Positions 33,525 to 42,819 of a DNA stretch of 64,000 nt are shown here, piece after piece; position 1 is the first letter of the stretch, and each line of letters starts with the position of its first letter. The translations under genes were made by a program, and so were the position numbers. The DNA lies in assembly GCF_000010805.1 (NCBI RefSeq), contig NC_012522.1:7750001-7814000 (forward strand). Direction: 5' to 3'. Source of the stretch: Rhodococcus opacus B4. Its GTDB lineage: Bacteria > Actinomycetota > Actinomycetes > Mycobacteriales > Mycobacteriaceae. The notes beneath the pieces were generated by a model, which ran no database searches, was not told the DNA's origin, and saw nothing but the letters and a program-made list of their open reading frames with translations.

Positions 33525-35105
33525 ATGAAGATCTCTAGCGGAGTTTCCTCCGGCATCAAGATGCTGGTGATGGCGGTCACGGTGGCAGCGGTCGCGTCCG
33601 CCTGTGGCGGCGGCGGGTCGACCGCGGGGGCCGCGAGCGGTGGTGAGGTAGACCGGAACGCGACGTTGAAGATGGCGTGGACGCTGGCCCCCAACAATCT
33701 CGATCCCCACCAGTCCAGCAACTATCAGGTCGATTTCAGTTACCTTGCCCCGGTCTACGATCGGCTGACGCAAGCAGTATCGGGGCCGGCGATCGAGCCC
33801 ATGCTGGCGGAGTCCTGGCAGTTCTCCCCGGACGGTCTCAGCGCGGATTTCGTTCTCCGTACGGACGCGAAGTTCCACGACGGAACCCCGGTCGATGCCG
33901 CCGCCGTGGTGAAGAGCCTCGACCGTGCTCGGGACCCGCAACGGGCACGTTCGGCGGGATCGCTCGCGGTGATCACCTCGGTCCAGGCCGTGAACGACAA
34001 CACGGTGCGGATCACGACCAGCAGGCCCGCAGCAGACTTGCCGGCCATCCTCTCGACAACCACGGCGGCCATCGTCAACCCGGTCGCCATCGACGGTGGA
34101 GTCGACCTGTCCGTGGAGACGGCGGGCTCGGGACCCTACGTGGCCGAGCAGATCCGACGAGGCGACCGCATCATCTACAAGCGTTTCGACGGGTACTGGG
34201 ATCCGGAAGCGCAGAAAGCCGCCAATCTCGAGATCATCGGGATCAGCGACGACAACGCACGACTCAATGCCTTCCGTAGCGGTCAGATCGACGTCATGCT
34301 CGCGAAAGCAGGCCAGACCGACGAGCTGCAGACCCTGTTGCGACAGCCGCAGTACCAGATGCACACCTTCCCCGTGTCGCAGTACTACGCAGTGCAACTC
34401 GACATCGGACAGCAGGGTCTCACCGACCCGCGAGTTCGGCAGGCTCTCAATTACGCGATCGACCGGGACAGCATCAACTCGGCGCTTCTGAAGGACCAAT
34501 GCCAGCCGATCTCGCAGCCGATCGCCGACGGCGTCAACGGCCACAACTCCGACGTCGACGGCAAGTACACGTACGATCCGAACAAGGCGCGCCAGCTGCT
34601 GAAGGAGGCCAACGCGCCTGCAGATCTGAAGCTGCGGCTGATCACGGTCTCGGGCCTGTCTCCTCAGCAGGAGATGGCCACCGCCATCCAGGCACAGTTG
34701 GCCGATGTCGGGGTGGGGCTCGACATCATGCCGCTCCCCGCGGCCGATGCGCAGACCACGATGGGGGAGGGGAGCTACTCGCTCCTGAACCCGCGCCTGA
34801 CGTACCCGACCCCCGCACAGTCGCTCCAGACCAATTATCTCGTTCCGTTGCGCTTCCCGACGGCACCTTCGCAGGAGTTCACTGATGCGGTGAACCGTTC
34901 GCTGGACCCGAACACTCCTGACGCCGACCGCACCCAGCTGTACTCGGAAGCCTCGGGTATCGCCTCGGAGAATGCGTACGACATGTTCATCTGTGGAATT
35001 CCGACGCAGGCCGCATACACCGACAAGGTCGTCGGTATCGACACCATCGGGCAAGCGGACTTCAGCGGAATCCTCGACACGCGGTACCTGGGCAAGACCT
35101 CCTGA
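33525..35105 (+). CDS. ABC transporter substrate-binding lipoprotein (SBP family 5), copy 1
   Basis: 526-aa DppA/OppA-type lipoprotein, anchored outside the membrane and delivering substrate to the Dpp-like permease. The signal peptide MKISSGVSSGIKMLVMAVTV ends in a lipobox ASAC. Family segments are LDPHQSSNYQVDF, PMLAESWQFSPDG, FHDGTPVDAAAVVKSLDRA and RQALNYAIDRDSIN. Strongly similar to the next gene and, less so, to the broken copy at 42931. ATG at 33525 is chosen by the signal peptide; a weak ribosome site and in-frame GTGs just upstream leave some doubt. Confidence 0.9.
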   Translation: MKISSGVSSGIKMLVMAVTVAAVASACGGGGSTAGAASGGEVDRNATLKMAWTLAPNNLDPHQSSNYQVDFSYLAPVYDRLTQAVSGPAIEPMLAESWQFSPDGLSADFVLRTDAKFHDGTPVDAAAVVKSLDRARDPQRARSAGSLAVITSVQAVNDNTVRITTSRPAADLPAILSTTTAAIVNPVAIDGGVDLSVETAGSGPYVAEQIRRGDRIIYKRFDGYWDPEAQKAANLEIIGISDDNARLNAFRSGQIDVMLAKAGQTDELQTLLRQPQYQMHTFPVSQYYAVQLDIGQQGLTDPRVRQALNYAIDRDSINSALLKDQCQPISQPIADGVNGHNSDVDGKYTYDPNKARQLLKEANAPADLKLRLITVSGLSPQQEMATAIQAQLADVGVGLDIMPLPAADAQTTMGEGSYSLLNPRLTYPTPAQSLQTNYLVPLRFPTAPSQEFTDAVNRSLDPNTPDADRTQLYSEASGIASENAYDMFICGIPTQAAYTDKVVGIDTIGQADFSGILDTRYLGKTS

Positions 35106-35130
35106 CCCAGTTCTCATCAGAGTGTCGGGC

Positions 35131-35173
35131 GAGGGGCGTTGCCCGGGCATGGTCCCGAGGCGACGCCCCTCGT
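35131..35173 (+). terminator. Hairpin between the two binding-protein genes
   Basis: Arms CGAGGGGCGT and ACGCCCCTCG enclose a 23-nt loop. It may be a partial terminator or mRNA stabiliser, so that the second binding protein is expressed at a different level. Confidence 0.5.
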
Positions 35174-35226
35174 TCTGTGCGGCGCGGGTCGGTGTCTGCG
35201 TCGATTCGAGGAAATGGAGCCCATTC

Positions 35227-36801
35227 ATGTTCGATAGAAGTTCTCGTCGCCGTCGATACCCGGTGGCGGTTGCTGTGCTGGCCGCCGGCGTCGTGGTCTC
35301 GTGTGGGACCGCGACAGGCGAGCACGGGGCACAAGGCGAGGTGGATCGCACGGCGACTCTGCGAGTGGCCGGAAACGTCGTCCCGAACAATCTCGATCCC
35401 CACCAGTCGGGCAACTATCAGATCGACTTCCCGTTTCTGTCTCCCGTGTACGACCGGCTGACCCAAGCTGTCAGTGGTCCGACGATCGCACCGATGGTCG
35501 CCGAATCGTGGACGTTCGCCGACGACGGAAGGTCGGTCGATTTCACGCTTCGGAACGACGTGACGTTCCACGACGGGACGCCGGTGGACGCCCAGGCTGT
35601 CGTCGCGAGCCTTGCCCGCGCGCGTGATCCGCAGAAGTCGAAGGTGGCGGGCAGATTCGACATGGTGACCGGTGTGGACGCCGTCGACGGGAACAGGGTG
35701 CGGATCTCGACCAGTCGCCCGGCGCTCGATCTCCCCGCCGTGCTGTCGACGACCGAGGCGGCGATCGTGAATGTGAAGGCTCTCGATGCGGGACTCGACA
35801 TCGGCCGCACGGACGCCGGTTCGGGACCGTACCGCTTCGATCAGGTGCGCCCCGGTGATCGTGTGACGTACGTGCGTTACGACGGCTACTGGGATCCGGA
35901 CGCGCAGAAGCCCCAGCGGCTCGAGCTGATCGGAATGGCTGACGACAATTCACGGCTCAATGCGTTCCGTTCCGGACAGGTCGACGCCATCAAGGTCGAT
36001 CCGGACCAGTACGACGAGATCCGAGCTGTCACCGGAGGTTCGGGGTTCGAGGTACACGAGTATCCGACCGTCCAGTCGTACGCCGTCCAACTCGACATCG
36101 GCACGCCCGGACTCGAGAACGCAAAGGTCCGGCAGGCGTTGAACTATGCCATCGACCGCGAGGGTATCAATTCGGCGCTGCTGAACGGAAAGTGTGCACC
36201 ACTCTCGCAACCGCTTCCCGAAGGCGTGGACGGCCACGACGACAGCAGGACCGCCCTCTATACGCACGATCCGGTCAAGGCGAAGGCTCTGCTGAAGGAG
36301 GCGGGGGCGCCGGACAACCTGTCCCTGCGCGTGATCTATGTCGCGGGCGCGTCGCCGCAACAGGAAATGGCGACTTCGGTTCAGGCACAACTTCGTGACA
36401 TCGGCGTCGACGCCCAGTTGTTGCCCATTCCGGCTGTCGATGCACAGTCGACTTTCCGTCAGGGCGACTATGAGCTCCTGAATTCGCGGTTGGCGTATCC
36501 GATTCCCGGCCAGTCACTGTTGCTGAACTACATGGCCGACTACCGCTTCCCGAGCCCGCCGTCGGCCCAGTTCTCCGAGACGGTGCTGCAATCGCTGGAC
36601 CCGCGGCTCGATGACGGCGAGAGAACCGAGCTGTTGCGCCGCGCCTCCGGCATCGCGGCCGACGATGCATACGACGTCTTCATCTGTGGGGTACCGACGA
36701 TCGTCGCGTACTCGTCCTCGACGGTCGGCATGGACACGCTGGGGCAGGCGGACTTCACGAGCATCTTCGACGTGCGCTATGCCGGAAAGACCACCAAGTG
36801 A
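35227..36801 (+). CDS. ABC transporter substrate-binding lipoprotein (SBP family 5), copy 2
   Basis: 524-aa paralogue of the preceding gene, sharing long blocks such as PNNLDPHQS-NYQ-DF, SPVYDRLTQAVSGP, FHDGTPVDA and the C-terminal GMDTLGQADF. Signal peptide with an arginine-rich start (MFDRSSRRRRYPVAVAVLAA) and lipobox VVSC. GGAG lies eight bases before the ATG at 35227. A side-by-side pair of binding proteins can broaden the substrate range of one importer. It is separated from the first only by a hairpin and may be read from the same promoter. Confidence 0.9.
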   Translation: MFDRSSRRRRYPVAVAVLAAGVVVSCGTATGEHGAQGEVDRTATLRVAGNVVPNNLDPHQSGNYQIDFPFLSPVYDRLTQAVSGPTIAPMVAESWTFADDGRSVDFTLRNDVTFHDGTPVDAQAVVASLARARDPQKSKVAGRFDMVTGVDAVDGNRVRISTSRPALDLPAVLSTTEAAIVNVKALDAGLDIGRTDAGSGPYRFDQVRPGDRVTYVRYDGYWDPDAQKPQRLELIGMADDNSRLNAFRSGQVDAIKVDPDQYDEIRAVTGGSGFEVHEYPTVQSYAVQLDIGTPGLENAKVRQALNYAIDREGINSALLNGKCAPLSQPLPEGVDGHDDSRTALYTHDPVKAKALLKEAGAPDNLSLRVIYVAGASPQQEMATSVQAQLRDIGVDAQLLPIPAVDAQSTFRQGDYELLNSRLAYPIPGQSLLLNYMADYRFPSPPSAQFSETVLQSLDPRLDDGERTELLRRASGIAADDAYDVFICGVPTIVAYSSSTVGMDTLGQADFTSIFDVRYAGKTTK

Positions 36802-36907
36802 CCCGAACCTTCCGTCAGAAGTAGGTTGTGAGAGCCGAATTTTGAGGATTCCTGGTCGGTACGAGTCGCCGATTCGGTGCTGGATACCCAGGAGATCCCG
36901 CTAGAGA

Positions 36908-36936
36908 TTGACGGTGGTGACTCACGTCACTACGAT
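36908..36936 (+). promoter_or_regulatory. Promoter with GTGA-N6-TCAC operator in the spacer (amidohydrolase 1)
   Basis: -35 TTGACG (36908-36913), 17-bp spacer with GTGACTCACGTCAC (36917-36930), -10 TACGAT (36931-36936). The expected start site (about 36943) lies inside a CAGAT box, so two different operators overlap this promoter. Confidence 0.7.
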
Positions 36937-36951
36937 GACACAGTGTCAGAT
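36936..36951 (+). promoter_or_regulatory. CAGAT box at the amidohydrolase 1 start site
   Basis: TGACACAGTGTCAGAT, containing the inverted repeat TGACA-CAG-TGTCA. It is placed over the expected transcription start, a classical repressor position. Confidence 0.55.
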
Positions 36952-37017
36952 GGATCACTGGCAAGACGGATGACGAGACGCTCAGGAGCCGTCATCCCCT
37001 TCAGATAGGGAGTCGCT

Positions 37018-38247
37018 GTGCCGCTTCAGGACCATATGCATTTGATCTCGGTGGACGACCATTTGATCGAGCCGCCCACCGTGTGGACCGATCGGTTGCC
37101 CAAGAAGTTCCACGAGCAGGGCCCGCGGATCGTCGAGATGGACATGAGCCAGAGTCACGGCGACGAGGGGTTGTCGGCGCTGCTGCTCGATGCCGCCCGG
37201 CAGGGAGACGCCGCCCCGAGGGCGAAGAAGCTCGCCGAGGTCTGGTCGTATGAGGGTCGGATTTATCCGAACATCGGCCTGAACGCGGTGGCGGGCAAGA
37301 AGCCGCAGGAGTACGGAATGGATCCCACCCGGTATTCCGACATGCTGCCGGGGTGTTACGACCCGAAGGCGCGGGTCGCCGATATGGACATCGACGGCGT
37401 CCAGGCTGCGTTGTGCTTCCCGTCCTTCCCACGTTTCGCCGGCACCGTGTTCCTGGAAGGAAAGGACCGGGAGTTGGCTCTGCTCTCGGTGAAGGCGTGG
37501 AACGACTTTCACCTCGATGAGTGGGCAGCGTCCAATCCCGATCGATTCATTCCACTCATCATTCTGCCGCTGTGGGATCCGCAGGAAGCGGCCAAGGAGA
37601 TCTACCGCTGCGCGGCGAAGGGTGCGAAGGCGATCACGTTCCCCGAGAACACCGTCGGGCTCGGGTTGCCGTCGTTCTACACCGATTTCTGGGATCCGGT
37701 CTTCCGCGCGGCGGAGGAGACGAAGATGCCGCTGTGCATGCATTTCGGCTCCTCGGGTAAGGCGCCGATCACCTCTCCGGAGGCGCCGATGGCGGTGATG
37801 ATCGCGCTCTTCGGTACCAACTCGATGGACGCGACCGCGGATCTGTTGTTCTCGCCGGTGTTCTACAAGTTCCCGAATCTGAAGGTTGCGCTGTCCGAGG
37901 GTGGTATCGGGTGGATGCCGTACCTGCTCGAGCGGATCGACCTGACGTGGGAGAAGCACCGCTGGTATCAGAACGTGAACAAGGAAGTGCGTCCGTCGGA
38001 TCTGTTCCGCGAGCATATGTACGGTTGCTTCATCGACGACTTCGAGGGTGTCGCCCGGCGCCACCAGATCGGCATCGACAACATCACCTGGGAGTGCGAC
38101 TACCCGCACTCGGATTCGAACTGGCCCAACAGCCGGCAGTACACCACCAAACTGCTCCAGGATGTTCCCGACGACGAAGCGCACAAGATCGTCGAACTGA
38201 ACGCCCGGAAGTTGTACAACTTCCCCAGGGTAGACGCGACAGCCTGA
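37018..38247 (+). CDS. Amidohydrolase family 2 protein (ACMSD-like), copy 1
   Basis: 409-aa TIM-barrel metal-dependent hydrolase/decarboxylase of the amidohydrolase_2 family, near ACMSD. The N-terminal HxH is replaced by SVDDHLIEPP (Asp-x-His), common in actinobacterial members. Other family marks are ADMDIDGVQAALCFPSFPRF, CMHFGSSGK, SEGGIGWMPYLLERID and WECDYPHSDSNWP with the late metal Asp. GTG start with AGGGAG six bases upstream. A near twin lies at 53151; 929 nt in the middle of the two genes are identical while both ends differ. Members decarboxylate or hydrolyse ring or CoA-linked carboxylates; the substrate is unknown. Confidence 0.88.
   Translation: MPLQDHMHLISVDDHLIEPPTVWTDRLPKKFHEQGPRIVEMDMSQSHGDEGLSALLLDAARQGDAAPRAKKLAEVWSYEGRIYPNIGLNAVAGKKPQEYGMDPTRYSDMLPGCYDPKARVADMDIDGVQAALCFPSFPRFAGTVFLEGKDRELALLSVKAWNDFHLDEWAASNPDRFIPLIILPLWDPQEAAKEIYRCAAKGAKAITFPENTVGLGLPSFYTDFWDPVFRAAEETKMPLCMHFGSSGKAPITSPEAPMAVMIALFGTNSMDATADLLFSPVFYKFPNLKVALSEGGIGWMPYLLERIDLTWEKHRWYQNVNKEVRPSDLFREHMYGCFIDDFEGVARRHQIGIDNITWECDYPHSDSNWPNSRQYTTKLLQDVPDDEAHKIVELNARKLYNFPRVDATA
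37252..38180 (+). repeat. 929-nt perfect direct repeat, copy 1 (inside amidohydrolase 1)
   Basis: Identical base for base to 53385-54313. Differences begin immediately outside on both sides (for example AGGTCTGGTCGTATG against AGGTGTGGTCGTACG on the left and GAAGCGCAC against GAAGCTCAC on the right). Confidence 0.9.
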
Positions 38248-38262
38248 CACCTCGATGGCACC

Positions 38263-38292
38263 GAGCTCCCCCGCTTCATCGCGGGGGAGCTC
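38263..38292. terminator. Bidirectional hairpin terminator
   Basis: Arms GAGCTCCCCCGC and GCGGGGGAGCTC, loop TTCATC, between converging amidohydrolase 1 (stop 38247) and LysR (stop 38291) genes. Confidence 0.75.
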
Positions 38293-39202
38293 AGCTGTTC
38301 GCCGCCATCGGCGTCCGCTCCTGGTATCGGCCGGAAAAAGACTGCAGTGCAATCATTCTGAAAGCGGAGACCGCGGGGGCGAGTGTGCCCGGCCGGTACA
38401 CAAGGCCGATCTTCGTGACGCTGACGGGAATGATGGTCTTCATCCGCGCTCCGTTCGGAAGCCGGGACACACCCTGGGTGCCGAGACAGGCACCGACACC
38501 GGCGCGCACCATCTCCAGGGTCGACTCGTAGTCCTCGTTCTCGACCGCGACCGTCATTCGGGCATCGTGCGCAGCGAACACGCGATCGAGCGCGAGACGC
38601 GCCTGATTGCCCACCGGCGGCACTATCAGCGGAAGTTCGGCGGCCTGGGGCCAGGTGATGTCGGAGGCGTCCGGGTGGGGATCGTGGCGGCGCGGGACGA
38701 TGGCAGCGAGCGACTCCACGTCGAGTACGTCGGCAGAGAGCTCCGGGGGCGTGCGGTCCACTCGCGCGAAGGCGATGTCGCAGTCACCCGATGCGATGAG
38801 TGCGTGAACCTCCGATTCCGTTCTCGACGCACCTACCGTGACCTTCATCTGCGGGAACTGGCGGCGGAACTCCGACACCGCGTCTGCGATCGAGGCAGTG
38901 AAGGAGCGGGTGCTCACCACTCGCACCGTTCCCTCTGTCATGCCGCGCAATGACGACACGGTTGCGTCGATGTCGTCCAGCGCCGAGAGGACCCGCCGCG
39001 CGGGCTCCAGGATCGAGTGACCGGCGGGTGTGAATGTCACACCACGGGAGGATCGGTGGAAGAGCTGCATCCTGAGTTCGGATTCGAGCTTCGCGACGGC
39101 ATGCGAGAGCGACGGCTGGGTGAGATGCACGGCTGCGGCCGCCTTGGTGAACGAACCGTGTTCCGCTACCGCGACGAGACATCGGAGTTGCTGAATTTCC
39201 AT
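38291..39202 (-). CDS. LysR family transcriptional regulator
   Basis: 303-aa LysR regulator. The N-terminal winged helix-turn-helix is LRCLVAVAEHGSFTKAAAAV then HLTQPSLSHAVAKLE, with FHRSSRGVTFTPAG after it. The C-terminal periplasmic-binding-like domain senses an inducer. Start ATG overlaps the stop of the upstream quinone-reductase-like gene (TGATG), so both are on one mRNA. LysR proteins usually control divergent neighbours, here the APH-fold/ACAD operon at 40327 (inference). Confidence 0.9.
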   Translation of the reverse strand: MEIQQLRCLVAVAEHGSFTKAAAAVHLTQPSLSHAVAKLESELRMQLFHRSSRGVTFTPAGHSILEPARRVLSALDDIDATVSSLRGMTEGTVRVVSTRSFTASIADAVSEFRRQFPQMKVTVGASRTESEVHALIASGDCDIAFARVDRTPPELSADVLDVESLAAIVPRRHDPHPDASDITWPQAAELPLIVPPVGNQARLALDRVFAAHDARMTVAVENEDYESTLEMVRAGVGACLGTQGVSRLPNGARMKTIIPVSVTKIGLVYRPGTLAPAVSAFRMIALQSFSGRYQERTPMAANS

Positions 39203-40227
39203 CAGCAGTCCGCGGTGTGGGGTGAGGGGGCCATTTCTATCACCGTCTTGCCGAGGGACCGCCCCGCAGCGACTGTGTTCAGTGCTGCGCTCACCTGGTC
39301 GAGGGGATACCGGGCGCCGATGACGGGCCGGATCCGGCCCGACGCCCACAAGTCCGTGAACTCCGCGCGGTCTCGTTCTGCACGACCGGGGGCGCGGGAG
39401 GCGAACGTACGGATCTCGAGGCCGCGAATGTCGACGCCCTTGAGGAGCACAAGGTTCAGCGGGATCTGGGGGATGTGTCCGCTGGCGTACCCCAGGGTGA
39501 CGAACCTCCCGCCCCAGCGCATCTCCCGCAGTGCCTGTTCGGACAGCGTCCCGCCCACCGGGTCGATGACGATGTCGACCGAGCCCGAGCCGATCGCCTC
39601 TCGGATTCCGGTCCTCAGATCGGTTGCGGAGTAGTCGACCGTGAATTCCGCGCCCCGGCTGCGAGCGGCCTCGAGTTTGTCTGCCGACGATGCGGTAGCG
39701 ACGGCCCGGCCCCCGAGGATGGTGGCGAGTTCCACGGCGGCGAGCCCGACCCCACCGCCGGCTCCCAGAACGAGAACCTTTTCGCCCGAGGCGATCTCGG
39801 CTGTCGACCGCAGCGCGTGATACGCGGTCAGGTGGCATACCCAGGTAGCGGCGGCCTCGTCGAAACCGACGGTGTCCGGGATCGGCACAGCAGCGGTGGC
39901 CGGTGCGACCACGTACTCGGCGAAGGCTCCCGGGGCGAGGACCGCCACCCGGTCGCCGGGAACCGGAGCGGTGACGCCCGGCCCCACGGCGTGCACCACG
40001 CCGGCCGCCTCGTGCCCGGGGACGAAGGGGAGTGGAACCTGAACCTGGTACTTACCCGCGATCATCAGGGTGTCGGGAAAATTCACGGCCGCCGAGCGCA
40101 CCGCTACGAGGATTTCTCCCGGTCCCGGTGCCGGAACTGCGACGGAATCGATGACTATCGCGTCGGGATCTCCCATCCTGTGGATGCGGGCTGCTGACAT
40201 CACGGTGGGAGTTTCGGTGGGAGCCAT
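39202..40227 (-). CDS. Quinone oxidoreductase-like MDR enzyme (zinc-free)
   Basis: 341-aa medium-chain dehydrogenase of the NADPH:quinone reductase type. The GroES-like domain has PFVPGHEAAGVVHAVGPGV but lacks zinc-binding cysteines. The cofactor domain has VLVLGAGGGVGLAAVELA and VIDPVGG. Such enzymes reduce enones, quinones or enoyl thioesters with NADPH. Start ATG at 40227 with GAGAGGA upstream; the frame to 40626 is longer but runs over the divergent gene. First of two genes with LysR, divergent from the APH-fold gene by 99 nt. Confidence 0.87.
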   Translation of the reverse strand: MAPTETPTVMSAARIHRMGDPDAIVIDSVAVPAPGPGEILVAVRSAAVNFPDTLMIAGKYQVQVPLPFVPGHEAAGVVHAVGPGVTAPVPGDRVAVLAPGAFAEYVVAPATAAVPIPDTVGFDEAAATWVCHLTAYHALRSTAEIASGEKVLVLGAGGGVGLAAVELATILGGRAVATASSADKLEAARSRGAEFTVDYSATDLRTGIREAIGSGSVDIVIDPVGGTLSEQALREMRWGGRFVTLGYASGHIPQIPLNLVLLKGVDIRGLEIRTFASRAPGRAERDRAEFTDLWASGRIRPVIGARYPLDQVSAALNTVAAGRSLGKTVIEMAPSPHTADC

Positions 40228-40295
40228 AGGTGTCCTCTCGCGGATTCGTGCGCCCCCAGTAGGGAGTATGCCGGAGTTGCCTACAGAGTAATTGC

Positions 40296-40313
40296 ATTCT
40301 GCTAAATGAGTCA
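40296..40313 (-). promoter_or_regulatory. CAGAAT box in the MDR/APH divergent region
   Basis: TGACTCATTTAGCAGAAT on the minus strand, 69 nt before the MDR start and 14 nt before the ATG of the divergent APH-fold gene. It could control both. Confidence 0.45.
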
Positions 40314-40326
40314 TTATGTTCCAAGT

Positions 40327-41403
40327 ATGGCAGATCACAGTGACAGTACGTCGGTCGCGGACCGGACCGACGACAAGCCGTCCCTCGCGCTCGATGTCGA
40401 AGCGCTCGGCAAATGGATGGACGGCCAAGGGATTCCCGGAGCCGGCGAACCGGTGCAGGCACGGAGTCTGGCCGGCGGATCGCAGAACGAGCTCTTCGAG
40501 ATCCTTCGTGGGGGCGAGAAGATGGCGCTTCGACGTCCACCCGGCTATGGAGTCGAAGGCAGAGCCAAAGTCCTCATGCGTGAGGCGCAGCTTCTCAGGG
40601 CCCTTGCGGACACCGACGTACCGCACGCCAGGCTGCGCGGCGCGACCGATGACGTGTCTGTCATCGGGTCGCCCTTCTACCTGATGGATCTGGTGGACGG
40701 CTGGAGCCCCATGGGAGGCGGCTGGGCGGCGCCGTTCGACACCGACCTACAGGCCCGATCGGGCCTCGCGATCCAACTCGTCGACGGCGCCGCGAAGATG
40801 GCGCGCGTCGACTGGAAGGCGCAGGGCCTCGATGGCTTCGGGAAGCCGGACGGCTTCCTCGATCGGCAGGTGGATCGCTGGCTGTCGCACCTGGCCGGGT
40901 TCAAGTTCCGCGACATTCCCGGGTTGGACGAGACCGCTGCATGGCTCCGCAACCACCAGCCCCGGACCTTCGAGCCCGGAATCATGCACGGTGACTACCA
41001 GTTCGCGAACGTCATGTACCGGCACGGTGCGCCGGCCGAGCTCGCGGCGATCATCGACTGGGAAATGGCGACAATCGGCGACCCTTTGCTCGATCTCGGT
41101 TGGGTGCTGGTCGGGTGGCCGCCCGAGGGGGATGCGATGCAGCATGCCCGCTATCTGAACTACGACGGGATGCCGTCCCGCGAAGACATGCTCGAGCACT
41201 ATGCAACGGTCAGTGGACGCGACGTCACCGACGTGGACTACTACGTCATTCTCGCCCGGTTCAAGCTGGCCATCGTGTTGGAGGCGAGTGTCGCCCGGCA
41301 CGCGAAGGGGGAGGCGGACGACCGCGTCGCCCGCTTCGGTCCGATCGTGCTCGAGCTGATGCAGTTCGCCGCAAACCTGTCGAAGACGACGTCGCTCCGC
41401 TAG
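40327..41403 (+). CDS. APH-fold phosphotransferase (ACAD10/11 kinase-like)
   Basis: 358-aa kinase-fold protein with a complete catalytic loop MHGDYQFANVMY (HxDxxxxN) and metal motif IIDWEMATIGDPLLDLGW. These motifs and the glycine loop LAGGSQNELFEI match the kinase half of human ACAD10/11, which phosphorylates 4-hydroxyacyl-CoA before elimination by the dehydrogenase half. Here kinase and dehydrogenase are separate adjacent genes (31 nt apart), which supports that pairing. ATG at 40327 (MADHSDSTSV) is used; an ATG at 40306 is in frame too. Confidence 0.88.
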   Translation: MADHSDSTSVADRTDDKPSLALDVEALGKWMDGQGIPGAGEPVQARSLAGGSQNELFEILRGGEKMALRRPPGYGVEGRAKVLMREAQLLRALADTDVPHARLRGATDDVSVIGSPFYLMDLVDGWSPMGGGWAAPFDTDLQARSGLAIQLVDGAAKMARVDWKAQGLDGFGKPDGFLDRQVDRWLSHLAGFKFRDIPGLDETAAWLRNHQPRTFEPGIMHGDYQFANVMYRHGAPAELAAIIDWEMATIGDPLLDLGWVLVGWPPEGDAMQHARYLNYDGMPSREDMLEHYATVSGRDVTDVDYYVILARFKLAIVLEASVARHAKGEADDRVARFGPIVLELMQFAANLSKTTSLR

Positions 41404-41433
41404 CGCAACGACGTCGCACCGAAGAATCGAGGA

Positions 41434-42717
41434 ATGGGAATGTCCTGGGATTTCGAAACCGATCCTGAATTTCAGAAGAAGCTTGACTGGACCGCGCGGT
41501 TCGTGCGCGACGAGGTCGAGCCGCTCGATCTGGTGTGGCCGCACGATAACTACAAGCCACTCGACGACGAGCACCGTCGAGTCGTGGATCCGCTCAAGCG
41601 GAAGGCTCGCGACCAGCAGCTGTGGGCATGCCATCTCGAACCCGCTCTCGGCGGGCAGGGGTACGGACAGCTGAAACTCGCGCTGCTCAACGAAATCCTC
41701 GGCCGCTCCGCCTGGGCTCCGGTCATCTTCGGGACCCAGGCTCCCGACACCGGGAACGCCGAGATCATCGCCCACTTCGGCACCGAGCAGCAGAAGGCGA
41801 CCTACCTCCGGCCGTTGCTCGACGGGGAGATCTTCTCCTGCTATTCGATGACCGAACCGCAGGGCGGCGCCGACGTCTCCGGGTTCGAGACGACAGCCGT
41901 CCGCGACGGTGACGACTGGATCATCAACGGGTGGAAGTTCTTCTCCTCCAACGCCCGCTACGCGACGTTCTGCATCGTCATGGCGTACACCGACAAGGAT
42001 GCCGGCCCACACAAGGGCATGTCGATGTTCTTCGTTCCCACCGACTCTCCGGGTCTGACGATCGAGCGCAACCTGGCACTGATCCACGAGCCGGTGGACG
42101 AGGGCTCGGAAGCCTACATTCACTACGACAACGTCCGTGTTCCCCACACCGCGTTGCTCGGTGACGAGGGACGAGCTTTCGAGGTGGCGCAGGTCCGTCT
42201 CGGCGGTGGTCGCGTTCATCACGCCATGCGCACGGTCGGACTCGCGCAGCGTGCACTGGACATGATGTGCGAGCGGGCACTGAGCCGCACCACCCGCGGG
42301 AAAGCGCTGTCCGAGCGCGAGACCGTGCAGAATTACATCGCCGAATCGTATGCGCAACTCGAACAGTTCCGGCTGTTCGTTCTGCGCACCGCCTGGCTGA
42401 TCGACAAGACCAAGGATTACTCGCTGTGCCGCAAGGACATCAGCGCCATCAAGTTCCTCACGCCCAAGGTCCTGCACGACATCGTGCAGCGCTCGATCCA
42501 GGTACACGGGGCCCTCGGTGTCACCCAGGACACTCCGTTGGCCAAGATGTGGGTCACGGCGCCGGTGATGGGCCTCGTGGACGGTCCGACCGAGGTTCAC
42601 CTGCGTCAGGTGGCGAGGGCGGTGCTCGCGGACCACCGGTCCACCGACGGGCTCTGGCCGACCGACCACATCCCGTCGAAGCTCGCGGCGGCGAAAGGCA
42701 GGCTCGGCATCGCCTGA
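41434..42717 (+). CDS. Acyl-CoA dehydrogenase (ACAD11-like)
   Basis: 427-aa FAD-dependent dehydrogenase. CYSMTEPQGGADVSGFETTA and WIINGWKFFSSNA are the FAD/substrate signature, and RTRGKALSER-like loops and IQVHGALGVTQDTPLAKMW follow. The pattern (WDFETDPEFQKKLDW start, LVDGPTEVHLRQVARAVL end) fits ACAD10/11 dehydrogenase domains. It is co-transcribed with the APH-fold kinase gene, so the two may jointly process 4-hydroxyacyl-CoA formed from gamma-hydroxylated or branched acids (inference). A start at the ATG 41440 is equally possible. Confidence 0.9.
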   Translation: MGMSWDFETDPEFQKKLDWTARFVRDEVEPLDLVWPHDNYKPLDDEHRRVVDPLKRKARDQQLWACHLEPALGGQGYGQLKLALLNEILGRSAWAPVIFGTQAPDTGNAEIIAHFGTEQQKATYLRPLLDGEIFSCYSMTEPQGGADVSGFETTAVRDGDDWIINGWKFFSSNARYATFCIVMAYTDKDAGPHKGMSMFFVPTDSPGLTIERNLALIHEPVDEGSEAYIHYDNVRVPHTALLGDEGRAFEVAQVRLGGGRVHHAMRTVGLAQRALDMMCERALSRTTRGKALSERETVQNYIAESYAQLEQFRLFVLRTAWLIDKTKDYSLCRKDISAIKFLTPKVLHDIVQRSIQVHGALGVTQDTPLAKMWVTAPVMGLVDGPTEVHLRQVARAVLADHRSTDGLWPTDHIPSKLAAAKGRLGIA

Positions 42718-42724
42718 CCACCGG

Positions 42725-42754
42725 GGGAGCGTGGAGTCGCATGTCCACGCTCCC
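42725..42754 (+). terminator. Hairpin terminator after ACAD gene
   Basis: Arms GGGAGCGTGGA and TCCACGCTCCC, 8-nt loop, 7 nt after the stop codon. Confidence 0.72.
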
Positions 42755-42819
42755 GTCTCGGGTGCTGGTAGTCGATTGAATTCACCTGCGGGACTGTTGC
42801 ACCCGATTCTTCGGGTACT

